Below, piece after piece: positions 14,829 to 22,008 of a stretch of 22,702 nt of DNA. The stretch is from an uncultured Actinomycetes bacterium (GTDB lineage Bacteria > Actinomycetota > Actinomycetes > S36-B12): NCBI GenBank assembly GCA_913061025.1, contig CAJXUJ010000006.1, positions 1-22,702 of the forward strand, read 5' to 3'. The notes below the pieces were generated by a model, which saw nothing but the letters and a program-made list of their open reading frames with translations, ran no database searches and was not told the DNA's origin. Position 1 is the stretch's first letter, and each line of letters opens with the position of its first letter. The position numbers were made by a program, and so were the translations under genes.

Positions 14829-15992
14829 GTGCGGAAAACCCGACTAGCCGTGGCAATGGCCACCGGGCTGGTGGCGTCCTTGGCCCTCGCGGCCTGCACG
14901 ACGGGAACCGATGGAGCAGCAGACCCAGCCGCCTCGAGTTCTGAGCCAACGAGTTCGGCCCGTACGGAAGCAAGCGCAGAGGCCACCCCGAGCGTCTCGG
15001 AAACCCCAAGCCCAGATCCGACTGAGACCCCGACGCCGACTCCGACGCCGACTCCGACGCCAACTTCACCTTTGAACGGACTCCCCGAACCCGAGCCGTC
15101 ACCGGTGTTGGTCGTCAAACTCGACAACACCCGAAACGCCCAGCCACACGCGGGACTGAACAAAGCCGACATCGTCTACATCGAGGAGGTCGAGTACGGC
15201 ATCACTCGACTCGCGGCGGTATTCGCCTCCAAGGTGCCCAAGCGGATCGGACCGGTGCGGTCTGCTCGCATCACCGATATCGATCTGCTCGCCCAGTACG
15301 GCTCCCCCGCCCTTAGCTTCTCCGGTGTTCAGCGCAAGATGTGGCCCGTCATCGCCAAATCGAGCCTCATTGACATCTCGCCCAACAAGGCCGCGTTCGC
15401 CTACCAACGCGACTTCAGCCGCCGCGCCCCCTACAACTACTTCCTCAATGGCCGTGAAGGGCTATCGGCAGCACCCGAGGCCTCGCTCGATCGCAACATC
15501 GGTCTGCAGTTCGATACGAGCCCACCCCCCGGTGGCCTGGTGGGGCTATCAGCCCGAGTCGAATGGCCAGCATCGTCAGCCGAGTTCACATATGACCAAG
15601 CGTCAAGGCTCTACGAGGTGTCGATGAACGGCCAACGAGCGTTGGCCGAAGAGAACGACGAGGGTCAGCGCGCCGCAACGGTGGTCATTCAATACGTCGA
15701 GCAGAACCCTTCTCGATTCTTCGACAAAGGCGGCGGCAACACCCCCCATGCTGAGACGATCGGTAAGGGTGACGCGGTCATCTTGCGCGACGGACTGATG
15801 TACCTGGCGAAGTGGTCACGCCCGGACGCCGAGTCCGGAACAGTGTTTACCGATCAGGCGGGGAACCCTCTGACCTTCAAGCCGGGCCAGCAGTGGATCG
15901 TGCTCGCCGACGAGAAGCGTCCAGCCGAACTCTTCCCGAAGCCACCCAAGCAATCGAAGAAGGACAAGGCGGGCAAGCAATCGGAGGAGTAA
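14829..15992 (+). CDS. DUF3048 (YerB-like) lipoprotein
   Basis: The 387-residue product starts with a lipoprotein signal peptide, MRKTRLAVAMATGLVASLAL followed by AAC, with the lipidated cysteine at residue 23. Residues 24-80 are a flexible Ser/Thr/Pro-rich linker containing a run of Pro-Thr dipeptides. The folded part from about residue 85 has LNGLPEPEPSPVLVVKLDN, NARPQ-like sequence and ADIVYIEEVEYGITRLAAVF, GPVRSARITDIDL and, in the second half, a region with NTPHAETIGKGDAVILRDG; together these are typical of the DUF3048 family, exemplified by Bacillus YerB. The function of the family is not established; the location is the outer face of the membrane. The GTG start has no ribosome binding site and looks leaderless. 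The gene is divergent from mraZ and ends five bases from the convergent DUF3293 gene. The Lys-rich C-terminus is unusual but not diagnostic. Confidence 0.88.
   Translation: MRKTRLAVAMATGLVASLALAACTTGTDGAADPAASSSEPTSSARTEASAEATPSVSETPSPDPTETPTPTPTPTPTPTSPLNGLPEPEPSPVLVVKLDNTRNAQPHAGLNKADIVYIEEVEYGITRLAAVFASKVPKRIGPVRSARITDIDLLAQYGSPALSFSGVQRKMWPVIAKSSLIDISPNKAAFAYQRDFSRRAPYNYFLNGREGLSAAPEASLDRNIGLQFDTSPPPGGLVGLSARVEWPASSAEFTYDQASRLYEVSMNGQRALAEENDEGQRAATVVIQYVEQNPSRFFDKGGGNTPHAETIGKGDAVILRDGLMYLAKWSRPDAESGTVFTDQAGNPLTFKPGQQWIVLADEKRPAELFPKPPKQSKKDKAGKQSEE
15030..15062 (+). repeat. 12-bp tandem repeat encoding Pro-Thr linker
   Basis: The unit CGACGCCGACTC recurs nearly three times and encodes alternating proline and threonine in the linker of the lipoprotein. 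Such runs can vary in length by slippage, so the linker length may differ between strains. Confidence 0.6.
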
Positions 15993-15997
15993 CGCCC

Positions 15998-16402
15998 CTA
16001 CCCCTCTGAACTCAGGCAGGCAACCACGCTGCGCTGACCTGCTTCGTCGTAGTGGTATACCGCGAACTGTCCAAAGTCAGCGGCGATCGCGCATCCGTGC
16101 TCTACCGGTATCTGCCACACCAACCAACCGGGCTCGCGCCACGTGCCATCCGCGGAAAAGCCGTCAGCTCTCCAGATTTCGAAGCCCGTCTCGCGAAGAA
16201 CATCGAGCATCCGCTCGTTGGCTGCCTCGTTCTGGGCCCACGTGGGTCGATCGGTTCCCGGGTTGTACGCCGTCATCACCACGGCACTGTGGCCCCGGGT
16301 GAGACATTCGAGCGATGGATCGAGCCACTCCTCGTTTGCTGGATCCTGCGCCGCTACGAGTGCCTGTTCGTAGATGCCGAAGAGCACCTCTTTCTCGGTC
16401 AT
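15998..16402 (-). CDS. DUF3293 domain-containing protein
   Basis: The product has about 134 residues. The segment HSAVVMTAYNPGTDRPTWAQ followed by NEAANERMLDVLRETGFEIW and then a Trp-rich stretch WREPGWLVWQIP and FGQFAVYHYD resembles the DUF3293 family of small soluble proteins of unknown function. I place the start at the ATG at 16402, which gives a normal family N-terminus (MTEKEVLFGIYEQAL). GAGGAG lies directly against this ATG, too close for a standard ribosome binding site, so a GTG at 16441 (13 residues longer) remains possible. The gene converges on the DUF3048 gene with a five-base gap and diverges from the triplet-serine gene. No catalytic motif is evident. Confidence 0.75.
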   Translation of the reverse strand: MTEKEVLFGIYEQALVAAQDPANEEWLDPSLECLTRGHSAVVMTAYNPGTDRPTWAQNEAANERMLDVLRETGFEIWRADGFSADGTWREPGWLVWQIPVEHGCAIAADFGQFAVYHYDEAGQRSVVACLSSEG

Positions 16403-16465
16403 CTCCTCATGATGCCAACAACCCCGCTCCTTGACGCACACGACGGCTACGCACAGGCTTAGTAG

Positions 16466-16711
16466 ATGGCATCGACCAATTCACGATGGAGCATCGGCTC
16501 ACGCAATTCCATCCTGTCCCTCTACTCGGATGGTTCGGCCCTGTCCATTGGCAGCATCGGATCAGTCCTTTCCATTGGCAGCATCGGATCGGCTCTGTCG
16601 ATTGCATCCATCGGTTCCTTCGCGAGCGCCGCCAGCGCACTGTCGGCCCTGTCTCGCCTATCGATCATGGCCTGGCGATCGAAAGGCGCGGTCATGCAGG
16701 CGCGAACCTAA
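16466..16711 (+). CDS. Small protein made almost entirely of X-X-Ser triplets
   Basis: An ATG with a stop codon immediately in front of it opens an 81-codon frame. From residue 1 to 66 every third residue is serine: the protein reads as 22 consecutive X-X-S triplets (MAS TNS RWS IGS RNS ILS and so on), then a short tail ending WRSKGAVMQART. In the centre there is a nine-residue super-repeat SIGSIGSVL / SIGSIGSAL / SIASIGSFA. The serine positions use TCG, TCA, TCC, TCT and AGC codons, so the pattern is held at protein level and is not just DNA repetition. No signal peptide is visible. The residue after each Ser is usually Ile, Val or Ala, giving one polar and two mostly apolar or small positions per unit. 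I do not know the function; a repetitive solenoid, a self-assembling fibre or a membrane-associated peptide are possibilities. The ribosome binding site is weak. Confidence 0.7.
   Translation: MASTNSRWSIGSRNSILSLYSDGSALSIGSIGSVLSIGSIGSALSIASIGSFASAASALSALSRLSIMAWRSKGAVMQART
16544..16590 (+). repeat. 27-bp direct repeat within the X-X-Ser gene
   Basis: TCCATTGGCAGCATCGGATC occurs at 16544-16563 and identically at 16571-16590, a period of 27 bases or nine codons. It is the DNA-level trace of a recent unit duplication inside the longer, more diverged triplet-serine array. Confidence 0.85.
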
Positions 16712-16720
16712 GCGCATGCA

Positions 16721-17359
16721 CTACTGAGCAGAGTGCACGACGGCAAGCCCTGTGACGTAACCCGCGTGCTCCCACAGCCTTACTTCGATGACTCCATCGA
16801 CCGGGCTGGCAACACTTGCTCGAGGAGATGGGCCCGACAGTTCGACATCGATGATCGGCCACCGCGCCAACGAGCCGCCGAGTCCCGTACCCGCTGCCTT
16901 TGCCGCCGCCTCTTTGGCAACAAAAACCGAGACCGACCCCAGTGACACCGTCAGTTCCTGTTCCCCAGGTAGCAGCGCCCGAGACAATCGCGATACATCC
17001 CGGTCCTCGCGCTCGACATCCACCCCGACCCTGCCCGGACCCACCGCGCCCATCACCACTCCGCGCGTGTGGGCAATCGACACCCCCCAACTTGATCCGA
17101 CGATCATCGGAGCACCTTCGCCCGAGGATTCAATGACGACGTCCGTCAGCCCAACGACTTCAGCCGCCTCACGTACGGCGACTCGCCCCAGCGTCCACTC
17201 GGCCCATCGTCGCGTCCCGTAGTCAGGCTCGCCCGAGTCGCGCGCAATACCTGAGTTCGCGAACTCTCGCGCGACGCCGCCGGGGTCGAGATCCTCGTAC
17301 GTCATCGCACGTATGGCGACACCGTCGACCGGGCAAGGCCAATCCGAGCGCGTCACCAC
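16721..17359 (-). CDS. 4'-phosphopantetheinyl transferase superfamily protein
   Basis: Such enzymes move the phosphopantetheine arm of coenzyme A to a serine of acyl or peptidyl carrier proteins, turning apo- into holo-forms. The product has 212 residues, close to the Sfp class in size. The Mg-binding motif GVDVE is at residues 112-116 and the second signature FVAKEAAAK at 146-154; a conserved SIAHTRG segment is at 94-100. The first motif residue before VAKEA is Phe where Trp is more usual. The carrier-protein partner cannot be told; no polyketide, peptide or fatty acid synthase gene is nearby. The GTG at 17359 has no clear ribosome binding site, and a CATACT hexamer ends six bases before it, so the mRNA may be leaderless. 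The gene is divergent from the helD-like gene and converges on the X-X-Ser gene with a nine-base gap. Confidence 0.85.
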   Translation of the reverse strand: MVTRSDWPCPVDGVAIRAMTYEDLDPGGVAREFANSGIARDSGEPDYGTRRWAEWTLGRVAVREAAEVVGLTDVVIESSGEGAPMIVGSSWGVSIAHTRGVVMGAVGPGRVGVDVEREDRDVSRLSRALLPGEQELTVSLGSVSVFVAKEAAAKAAGTGLGGSLARWPIIDVELSGPSPRASVASPVDGVIEVRLWEHAGYVTGLAVVHSAQ

Positions 17360-17394
17360 CCCGTCAGTATGTCCGGTACCCGCGCTGCGGGGTG
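17357..17394. repeat. Inverted repeat between divergent genes
   Basis: CACCCCG (17357-17363) and CGGGGTG (17388-17394) are perfect seven-bp arms 24 bases apart. They span the start of the phosphopantetheinyl transferase and lie upstream of the helD-like gene. A shared operator is possible, but GC-rich arms this far apart also occur by chance. Confidence 0.25.
17366..17371 (-). promoter_or_regulatory. -10-like hexamer for a leaderless phosphopantetheinyl transferase mRNA
   Basis: CATACT on the minus strand has the two most conserved -10 bases (A at position 2, T at position 6) and ends exactly six bases before the GTG start. It is weaker than the other two leaderless candidates because it lacks T at position 1, and no -35 is recognisable. 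Confidence 0.3.
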
Positions 17395-17448
17395 ACCGGT
17401 TGCGTGAAAGACTTCTCTACCCCCAAAAAGGGAGACGGGAGGGCTTCG

Positions 17449-19548
17449 GTGCCCGGGAGCGTGAAAGACGAACAAACCTTCGTCGATTCCACCCAGCAAT
17501 TGCTGGACGATCACATCGCGCATCTCCAGTCGCGGATCACCGCCACCACCGAAGCACCAGGGACGGGGACAGGCCAGGACGAACTCGAGCGCGAAGCGCT
17601 CCTGGACAACCTGCATCAGCAATTGCACGCGGCCCAAGCCGCCCGGAAACGAGTGTGCTTCGGCAGACTTCGCTTCACGAATGGCGATGACCACCACGTT
17701 GGTCGAATTGGAATGCGCGATTCAAACGGTGACGTCGTTCTCTTGGACTGGCGCGCACCCCAGTCCGCGCCCTTCTATCAGGCAACGATCAAGGACCCCA
17801 TGGGTCTGAAGCAACGACGACGCATCGCAATCAAGTCCGCCGAACACGGACCCCTCGTCACGCACGTCGACGATGAAAGCTTCGACGGCACCGATCCGGT
17901 GACCAACGCAGGCGCGGCGTCGATGGAGGCACCCAGGTCGGGCCGCATGGCTGACATCCTTGCCACCATTGCGACTGACCAGGACGCGATCATCCGAAGT
18001 CCCCTCGACCAAGTGACGGTGGTGCAGGGTGGACCGGGTACCGGCAAGACCGTTGTTGCCCTCCACCGAGCCGCCTGGTTGCTCTACACACATCGAGAGC
18101 GGTTGGCGCGAGATGGTGTTCTCATCGTCGGGCCTAGCAACGTTTTCTTGCACTACATCGATCAGGTTCTCCCGAGTCTGGGAGAGACCGACGTTGTGCT
18201 CCTCACTCCAAGTCAGCTTTACCCCGGAGTCCGCACGACCGCGCAGGACAACCAGGACGTTGCCCGAATCAAGGGTGATGAACGCATGTCTCGCGTCATC
18301 GCGGCGGCAATAGCCGCTCGTGTTCGCATTCCACGGCACGGCCTTGCCGTCACCACTTCCACCGGTATGCGTATCCACCTGAGCAACAACGACATTGAGC
18401 AGTGTTCAAAGGGAATTTCCCGCAGCCGACGTTTCCATGAAGGCCGTGAGCCGTTCCTGCGTCGCGTGCTCCAGCAGGCTGCCCGCAACGTGGCACTCGA
18501 TACCGGCCACGATCCCGACGATGATGACTATTGCCAAGACCTCGTCGCCTCGATGGTGGAGGACCCGGCCGTTCGTCGAGAGTTCAACCTGATGTGGCTG
18601 CCCACCACGCCCGAGAAGGTCGTGCACCGGCTCTTGACGGACGTCTCCACCCTCGCCCAGGCGGCGCAAGGAATTCTGAGCAGCCGAGATCAGGCACTGC
18701 TCCTGCGCGATCCAGCAGATCCATGGACAACCGATGATCTCCCGCTACTCGACGAAGCAGCCGATGCGCTCGGCACCTGGACACCACCGGAACATCGATC
18801 CGAGGAACCCGCCGACTATCGAGAACTGCAGGCATCCGACGCGTACCTGATCAAGCCCCAACGGTCTCCTGGTCGATCCGGATCACTGGCCGAACGCGCC
18901 ATCGACGATCGCGAATGGGTATACGGACACGTGATCGTCGACGAGGCTCAAGAATTGAGTGCCATGGCCTGGCGCGCCATTCGTAGGAGGGCTAGCCGCA
19001 AGTCGATGACCGTGGTTGGAGATCTCCAACAGTCCTCGCACCCGGCCGGACCTCGATCATGGGAGCAAGCGCTGTCGTGGGCGAGCACTCGCATGCACCT
19101 GCACACCTTGACCGTGACCTATCGGATCACCCGCCAGATCGCGACCGCAGCAAGTCAACTGCTCCTTGACGCGGGTGGCGATCCGCCTGCCCTGACCCCG
19201 ATCCGCGACGGTTCCGATGTGCGCGTGGTCGCCGTCGGGGAAGCAGGTCTCGCCGACTACGCCCGCGCAGCGGGCTCGGCCGACGGCCGCACTGCCGTGA
19301 TCGCCCCTGATGCGGTCTTGCCCACCCTTCGAGAACTCCTCGCAGGAGAAGACTTCGGCTACGACGACGAAGCACTCGACGCCCCCATCGCCGTGCTCAG
19401 CGCACAACAATCCAAGGGCCTCGAATTCGACTGCGTTCTGGTCATCGATCCGACCGAACTAGGGCGTCAACACCCCCGCGGGGCAGACGTCTACGTCGCC
19501 GCGACCCGCGCAACCAAGGATCTGCATCTCGTGACGTTGGTGCCCTAG
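17449..19548 (+). CDS. helD: HelD-like RNA polymerase-associated ATPase (superfamily 1 helicase fold)
   Basis: HelD proteins bind RNA polymerase and use ATP to release it from stalled or DNA-bound states; some actinobacterial members (HelR) also protect it from rifamycins. The 699-residue product starts with a helical, probably coiled-coil region (about 5-70), then the HelD-type stretch HHVGRIGMRD and VVLLDWRAPQSAPFYQAT (about 82-113), Walker A GGPGTGKT at 194-201, Walker B VIVDEAQELS, QSKGLEFDCVLV and YVAATRATKDLHLVTL at the end. An acidic DPDDDDY (355-361) lies in the insertion between the ATPase halves. I chose the GTG at 17449 because GGGAGGG lies five bases upstream; an earlier GTG at 17392 lacks one. 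UvrD-type DNA helicases are less likely because the DWRAP region is HelD-specific. No rifamycin-associated element is seen upstream, so a rifampicin role is unproven. The TAG stop overlaps that of the convergent stress protein. Confidence 0.88.
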   Translation: MPGSVKDEQTFVDSTQQLLDDHIAHLQSRITATTEAPGTGTGQDELEREALLDNLHQQLHAAQAARKRVCFGRLRFTNGDDHHVGRIGMRDSNGDVVLLDWRAPQSAPFYQATIKDPMGLKQRRRIAIKSAEHGPLVTHVDDESFDGTDPVTNAGAASMEAPRSGRMADILATIATDQDAIIRSPLDQVTVVQGGPGTGKTVVALHRAAWLLYTHRERLARDGVLIVGPSNVFLHYIDQVLPSLGETDVVLLTPSQLYPGVRTTAQDNQDVARIKGDERMSRVIAAAIAARVRIPRHGLAVTTSTGMRIHLSNNDIEQCSKGISRSRRFHEGREPFLRRVLQQAARNVALDTGHDPDDDDYCQDLVASMVEDPAVRREFNLMWLPTTPEKVVHRLLTDVSTLAQAAQGILSSRDQALLLRDPADPWTTDDLPLLDEAADALGTWTPPEHRSEEPADYRELQASDAYLIKPQRSPGRSGSLAERAIDDREWVYGHVIVDEAQELSAMAWRAIRRRASRKSMTVVGDLQQSSHPAGPRSWEQALSWASTRMHLHTLTVTYRITRQIATAASQLLLDAGGDPPALTPIRDGSDVRVVAVGEAGLADYARAAGSADGRTAVIAPDAVLPTLRELLAGEDFGYDDEALDAPIAVLSAQQSKGLEFDCVLVIDPTELGRQHPRGADVYVAATRATKDLHLVTLVP

Positions 19549-19979
19549 TCAACGTCCGGCGCGTGCGATTCCCGGTGAACCACCACCGGACAGTGCGCAT
19601 GATTAACGCACGCATTGGCAACCGAACCAATGTGAACATCGGGCATCCCACTGTGACCGTGGGCGCCGACGACCAAGAGTTCGGCGCCGTGCGACGCCAT
19701 CGTCAGCGCCAGACCGGGCCGCTCCTGAACCAACCGTTCCTCCACCTCGACTCCCGGCACTTGTTCACGCGCCCGAGCGACCGACGCACGGAGCATCTCC
19801 GATGCGTCTCGTGCGTAGTCGTTGTCTTCATAGGTGGGGGCCAAGAAGATCGTCCAGGGGACGTCGTATCCGGTGACGGCTACTACCGAGTGGCCTGCCG
19901 ATTGCGCGAATTGCATTCCCCACACGAGAGCGTCGACGCTCGACGACGAACCATCCACTCCGACAATCACGAATCCCAC
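19545..19979 (-). CDS. Universal stress protein, UspA family
   Basis: This is a single-domain Usp of 144 residues. It begins with the strand IVGVDGSSSS, whose aspartate normally contacts adenine, and carries the ATP-binding signature GAHGHSGMPDVHIGS (the family pattern G-2x-G-9x-G-S), then CPVVVHR. It should be a cytoplasmic ATP-binding protein with a role in stress or dormancy. The start is a GTG at 19979 with GGGAGG about nine bases upstream; reading further upstream adds a stretch with no family similarity. It converges on the helD-like gene, and one CTAG supplies both stop codons. Its promoter should lie in the 133 bases before rmuC, but no convincing pair of hexamers was found. Confidence 0.93.
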   Translation of the reverse strand: MGFVIVGVDGSSSSVDALVWGMQFAQSAGHSVVAVTGYDVPWTIFLAPTYEDNDYARDASEMLRASVARAREQVPGVEVEERLVQERPGLALTMASHGAELLVVGAHGHSGMPDVHIGSVANACVNHAHCPVVVHRESHAPDVD

Positions 19980-20027
19980 GACGGAACCTCCCCCACATTG
20001 ATGTATTACGAGGCTACGAACCTGCGC

Positions 20028-20044
20028 CTGCCGAAGCAAGGCAG
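20028..20044. terminator. Weak stem-loop between rmuC and the stress protein gene
   Basis: CTGCC and GGCAG form a five-bp stem with a seven-base loop about 70 bases after the rmuC stop. There is no T-run, so terminator function is only a possibility. Nothing else recognisable was seen in 19980-20112 apart from the duplicated rmuC tail. Confidence 0.2.
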
Positions 20045-20094
20045 ACAGCGAGCAATGATCAATCTCTCGTCGATATGTTCTCGACTTGCTACTT

Positions 20095-20124
20095 CCGTTA
20101 CTCGATGCTCCGTTACTCGATACT
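20095..20124 (-). repeat. 15-bp tandem duplication across the rmuC stop
   Basis: CCGTTACTCGATGCT (20095-20109) is followed directly by CCGTTACTCGATACT (20110-20124), identical except for one base. On the coding strand each unit spells Arg-Ser-Ile-Glu-stop, so the gene ends with its last codons and stop codon written twice, the second copy lying beyond the first stop. Confidence 0.75.
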
Positions 20125-21294
20125 CCGCGACTCGCGGAGCGCTTCCGTCACGTCACCGGGCAGCTCCAGATCCGTCGCCGAGGCAACACCAAGTTCCTTC
20201 ATCCGACGCGCTTGGACCATCACCCGACTATCCATAGATCCGACGAAATCGTTGTATCCCTTGACCGCACCCATGAGGCCCTTACGCAAGGTCGAGAGGT
20301 GATCGACGGCTTTCTCCAGTCGCATCAGCATCTCGGCGCCAGCAGCCCGAATTTCCTCGGCATTGTCGGCCATCAACTTGCGCTGGTAGCCGAACTGAAT
20401 GGTGCGGAGCATGCCGAGGATCGTGGTCGGCGTGGCGAGGACGACATTTCGAGAGAACACCTCCTGAAGGAGAAGTCCGTTGCACTCCAGCGCCGATGAC
20501 AGCAGGGATTCCAACGGCAGGAACATGACCACGAATTCAGGGCTCTTGCTCGACTCCCAATAACGCTTGGACGCTAGTTCCTTGGCTCGGGCGAGGACAT
20601 CGTCCGCATGCTTGCGCAGGTGCAGGTCGACCTGCTCCTGATCCTCGGCTTTGATGGCCTTCCAATAGGCGTCGAAAGGGAACTTCGCGTCGATGAGAAT
20701 CTCTCCCCCACCGGGCATGTCGACGACGATGTCCGGCCGGGCGCCGCTCCCATCCGAGACGCGGGTGTCCTGGCGTCGAAAGTGCACCCCCTCGACAAGA
20801 CCGGAGTGCTCCAGCAACTGCTCGAGTTGCATCTCACCCCACTGACCGCGGGATTGACCGGAACTCATGGCAGCCACGAGTTGTCGAGTCGCCGATTCGA
20901 GGGAGGTGTAGTTCCGCTGGACACCGTCGATTTGGGTCCGAAGCTCGGCCGCCGACTTGGCACGCTCGAGCTCGGCCTGGTGGGTGGTGCGCCGCAGACT
21001 CTCCAATGCCTCACGGACAGGTTCGAGTCGATCCTCGACAGACTTTGCAGTCGCCTTCTCCCCTTGCAGCGACGCTCGATCGGATTCGAGCACGCGGATC
21101 TGTCCACGAGCCTCGATGAGTTCGGCATTGACTCGGGCAATTTCGGCTTCGGCCTCGGCCTGAACAGTGGCGACTTGCCCGGCTACTTCGGCACGGCCCA
21201 CACGGGTTGCGATCAGCCACCCCAGGCCCAGACCCACAAGCAGGCCGACTACGAGCACAACGGAAACGCCTACCAGCACACCCACATCGGTCAC
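20113..21294 (-). CDS. rmuC: DNA recombination protein RmuC
   Basis: RmuC is a predicted nuclease-fold protein that limits certain DNA rearrangements; its exact activity is unsettled. The 393-residue product has a membrane span near the N-terminus (about 5-30), a long coiled coil (about 36-125) and the conserved domain with RGQWGE at 149-154, RPDIVVDMPGG at 186-196 and IDAKFPFDAY at 201-210, matching the restriction-endonuclease-like core (D188, then D202 and K204). A VVMFLPLE motif follows further on. I chose the GTG at 21294 because AAGGG lies seven bases upstream; a TTG five codons earlier falls on that ribosome binding site itself. The upstream neighbour encodes an exported protein, 51 bases away, on the same strand. 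The terminal codons are part of a 15-bp duplication. Confidence 0.93.
   Translation of the reverse strand: MTDVGVLVGVSVVLVVGLLVGLGLGWLIATRVGRAEVAGQVATVQAEAEAEIARVNAELIEARGQIRVLESDRASLQGEKATAKSVEDRLEPVREALESLRRTTHQAELERAKSAAELRTQIDGVQRNYTSLESATRQLVAAMSSGQSRGQWGEMQLEQLLEHSGLVEGVHFRRQDTRVSDGSGARPDIVVDMPGGGEILIDAKFPFDAYWKAIKAEDQEQVDLHLRKHADDVLARAKELASKRYWESSKSPEFVVMFLPLESLLSSALECNGLLLQEVFSRNVVLATPTTILGMLRTIQFGYQRKLMADNAEEIRAAGAEMLMRLEKAVDHLSTLRKGLMGAVKGYNDFVGSMDSRVMVQARRMKELGVASATDLELPGDVTEALRESRSIE
20123..20139. repeat. Perfect stem-loop at the 3' end of rmuC
   Basis: CTCCGCG and CGCGGAG form a seven-bp stem with an ACT loop, within the last codons of rmuC. It could stabilise the mRNA end. No T-run follows, so it is not an ordinary intrinsic terminator. 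Confidence 0.45.
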
Positions 21295-21335
21295 GGAAAT
21301 TCCCTTCAACGCCGCGCCCTCAGGCTAGCGACGGG

Positions 21336-21351
21336 CCCTGACATTTCAGGG
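21336..21351 (-). terminator. Stem-loop at the end of the exported-protein gene
   Basis: CCCTGA-CATT-TCAGGG is a perfect six-bp stem with a four-base loop that includes the TGA stop at 21348..21346. The following bases are GC-rich and not T-rich, so it may be a processing or stabilising hairpin or a factor-assisted terminator separating this gene from rmuC. Confidence 0.4.
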
Positions 21352-22002
21352 TGTGACGGGCACTAGCCCCCGGGCGATCCTCAACAACTGGTTGTACGAG
21401 AGACCCTGACTGTCGATACGAACATCGGAGGCGAGCGGCCGACCGGCATCGTTGGTCCGGGCAAGCACCACCAAACTCCCGCCGAAACGCGCCACATCGC
21501 GCTGCTCGCATCGCCCCGCCCCTGCCGTTTCCGGTCCTTGATCCCGGCAGTCTGCATACACCCGAGCTCGCACGAGACGTTTGGACCCGGGAGCACCCAT
21601 CCGGATAGATACGGTGCCGACGAGTCCCTGCGAATCGCGATCGACGGGCCGGGCCGCCCAGCGATCGGCGGCGTTCTTCTGTGCGATCGTGAAACTCGGA
21701 ACCCGCTTGCCGTAGGTGGAGCCGGCAAACGATGCACGCTTTGCCCGTTTGCCGTAGGCGATCACATCAATGGGCCCCTTGCGGCGGAGCCCGGCGGTGT
21801 ACGTGGGTCGCCACAATGCGACGTCGTCGTCGAGAGCGGTCACCGCTCGTCCGTAGTTGCTGGCGTTCTGGACTACGTCACGCGCAGCATGCGCCGGTTG
21901 GGCCAGCCCGATGGCCGAGCCGATCGACAGCGCTATAGCCAGACCAAGAGCCACACTCGAGGCTCCTGTCAACGAGCGACGGACAGCACAAGGTCGCAGC
22001 AC
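21346..22002 (-). CDS. Exported protein of unknown function
   Basis: The 218-residue product has a clear signal peptide: a basic start (RPCAVRRS), a hydrophobic core at about 12-33 and an AQPAHA cleavage site after residue 39. The mature part begins ARDVVQNASNYGRAVTALDD and contains two YGKR motifs (in AYGKRAKR and STYGKRVPSF), two cysteines in ADCRDQGPETAGAGRCEQRD that could pair, and a C-terminal stretch LVVLARTND. I do not recognise a family or a catalytic motif. Without a lipobox or a second membrane segment it is predicted to be secreted. The GTG start lacks a ribosome binding site and has TACAGT ending exactly six bases upstream, so it is probably leaderless. It lies 30 bases after the stop of another unrecognised gene. 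Confidence 0.75.
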   Translation of the reverse strand: MLRPCAVRRSLTGASSVALGLAIALSIGSAIGLAQPAHAARDVVQNASNYGRAVTALDDDVALWRPTYTAGLRRKGPIDVIAYGKRAKRASFAGSTYGKRVPSFTIAQKNAADRWAARPVDRDSQGLVGTVSIRMGAPGSKRLVRARVYADCRDQGPETAGAGRCEQRDVARFGGSLVVLARTNDAGRPLASDVRIDSQGLSYNQLLRIARGLVPVTP

Positions 22003-22008
22003 CGGGTC

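Noticed and set aside
16431..16463. TTGACG as a -35 for the X-X-Ser gene
   Set aside because: No -10 with an acceptable spacing of 16-19 bases could be found before the ATG at 16466.
16407..16640. Minus-strand frame with repeated RCCQWKG-like units opposite the X-X-Ser gene
   Set aside because: Its repeats are only the reverse reading of the 27-bp repeat; the regular Ser phase with mixed codons is in the plus-strand frame.
17300..17448. Rifamycin-associated element (inverted GGGGCTTGC type) upstream of the helD-like gene
   Set aside because: Searched by eye because such sites precede rifampicin-inducible helR genes; no matching sequence is present.
20608..21366. Plus-strand open frame of 252 codons opposite rmuC
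   Set aside because: It lies entirely over the conserved RmuC domains and shows no recognisable protein features.
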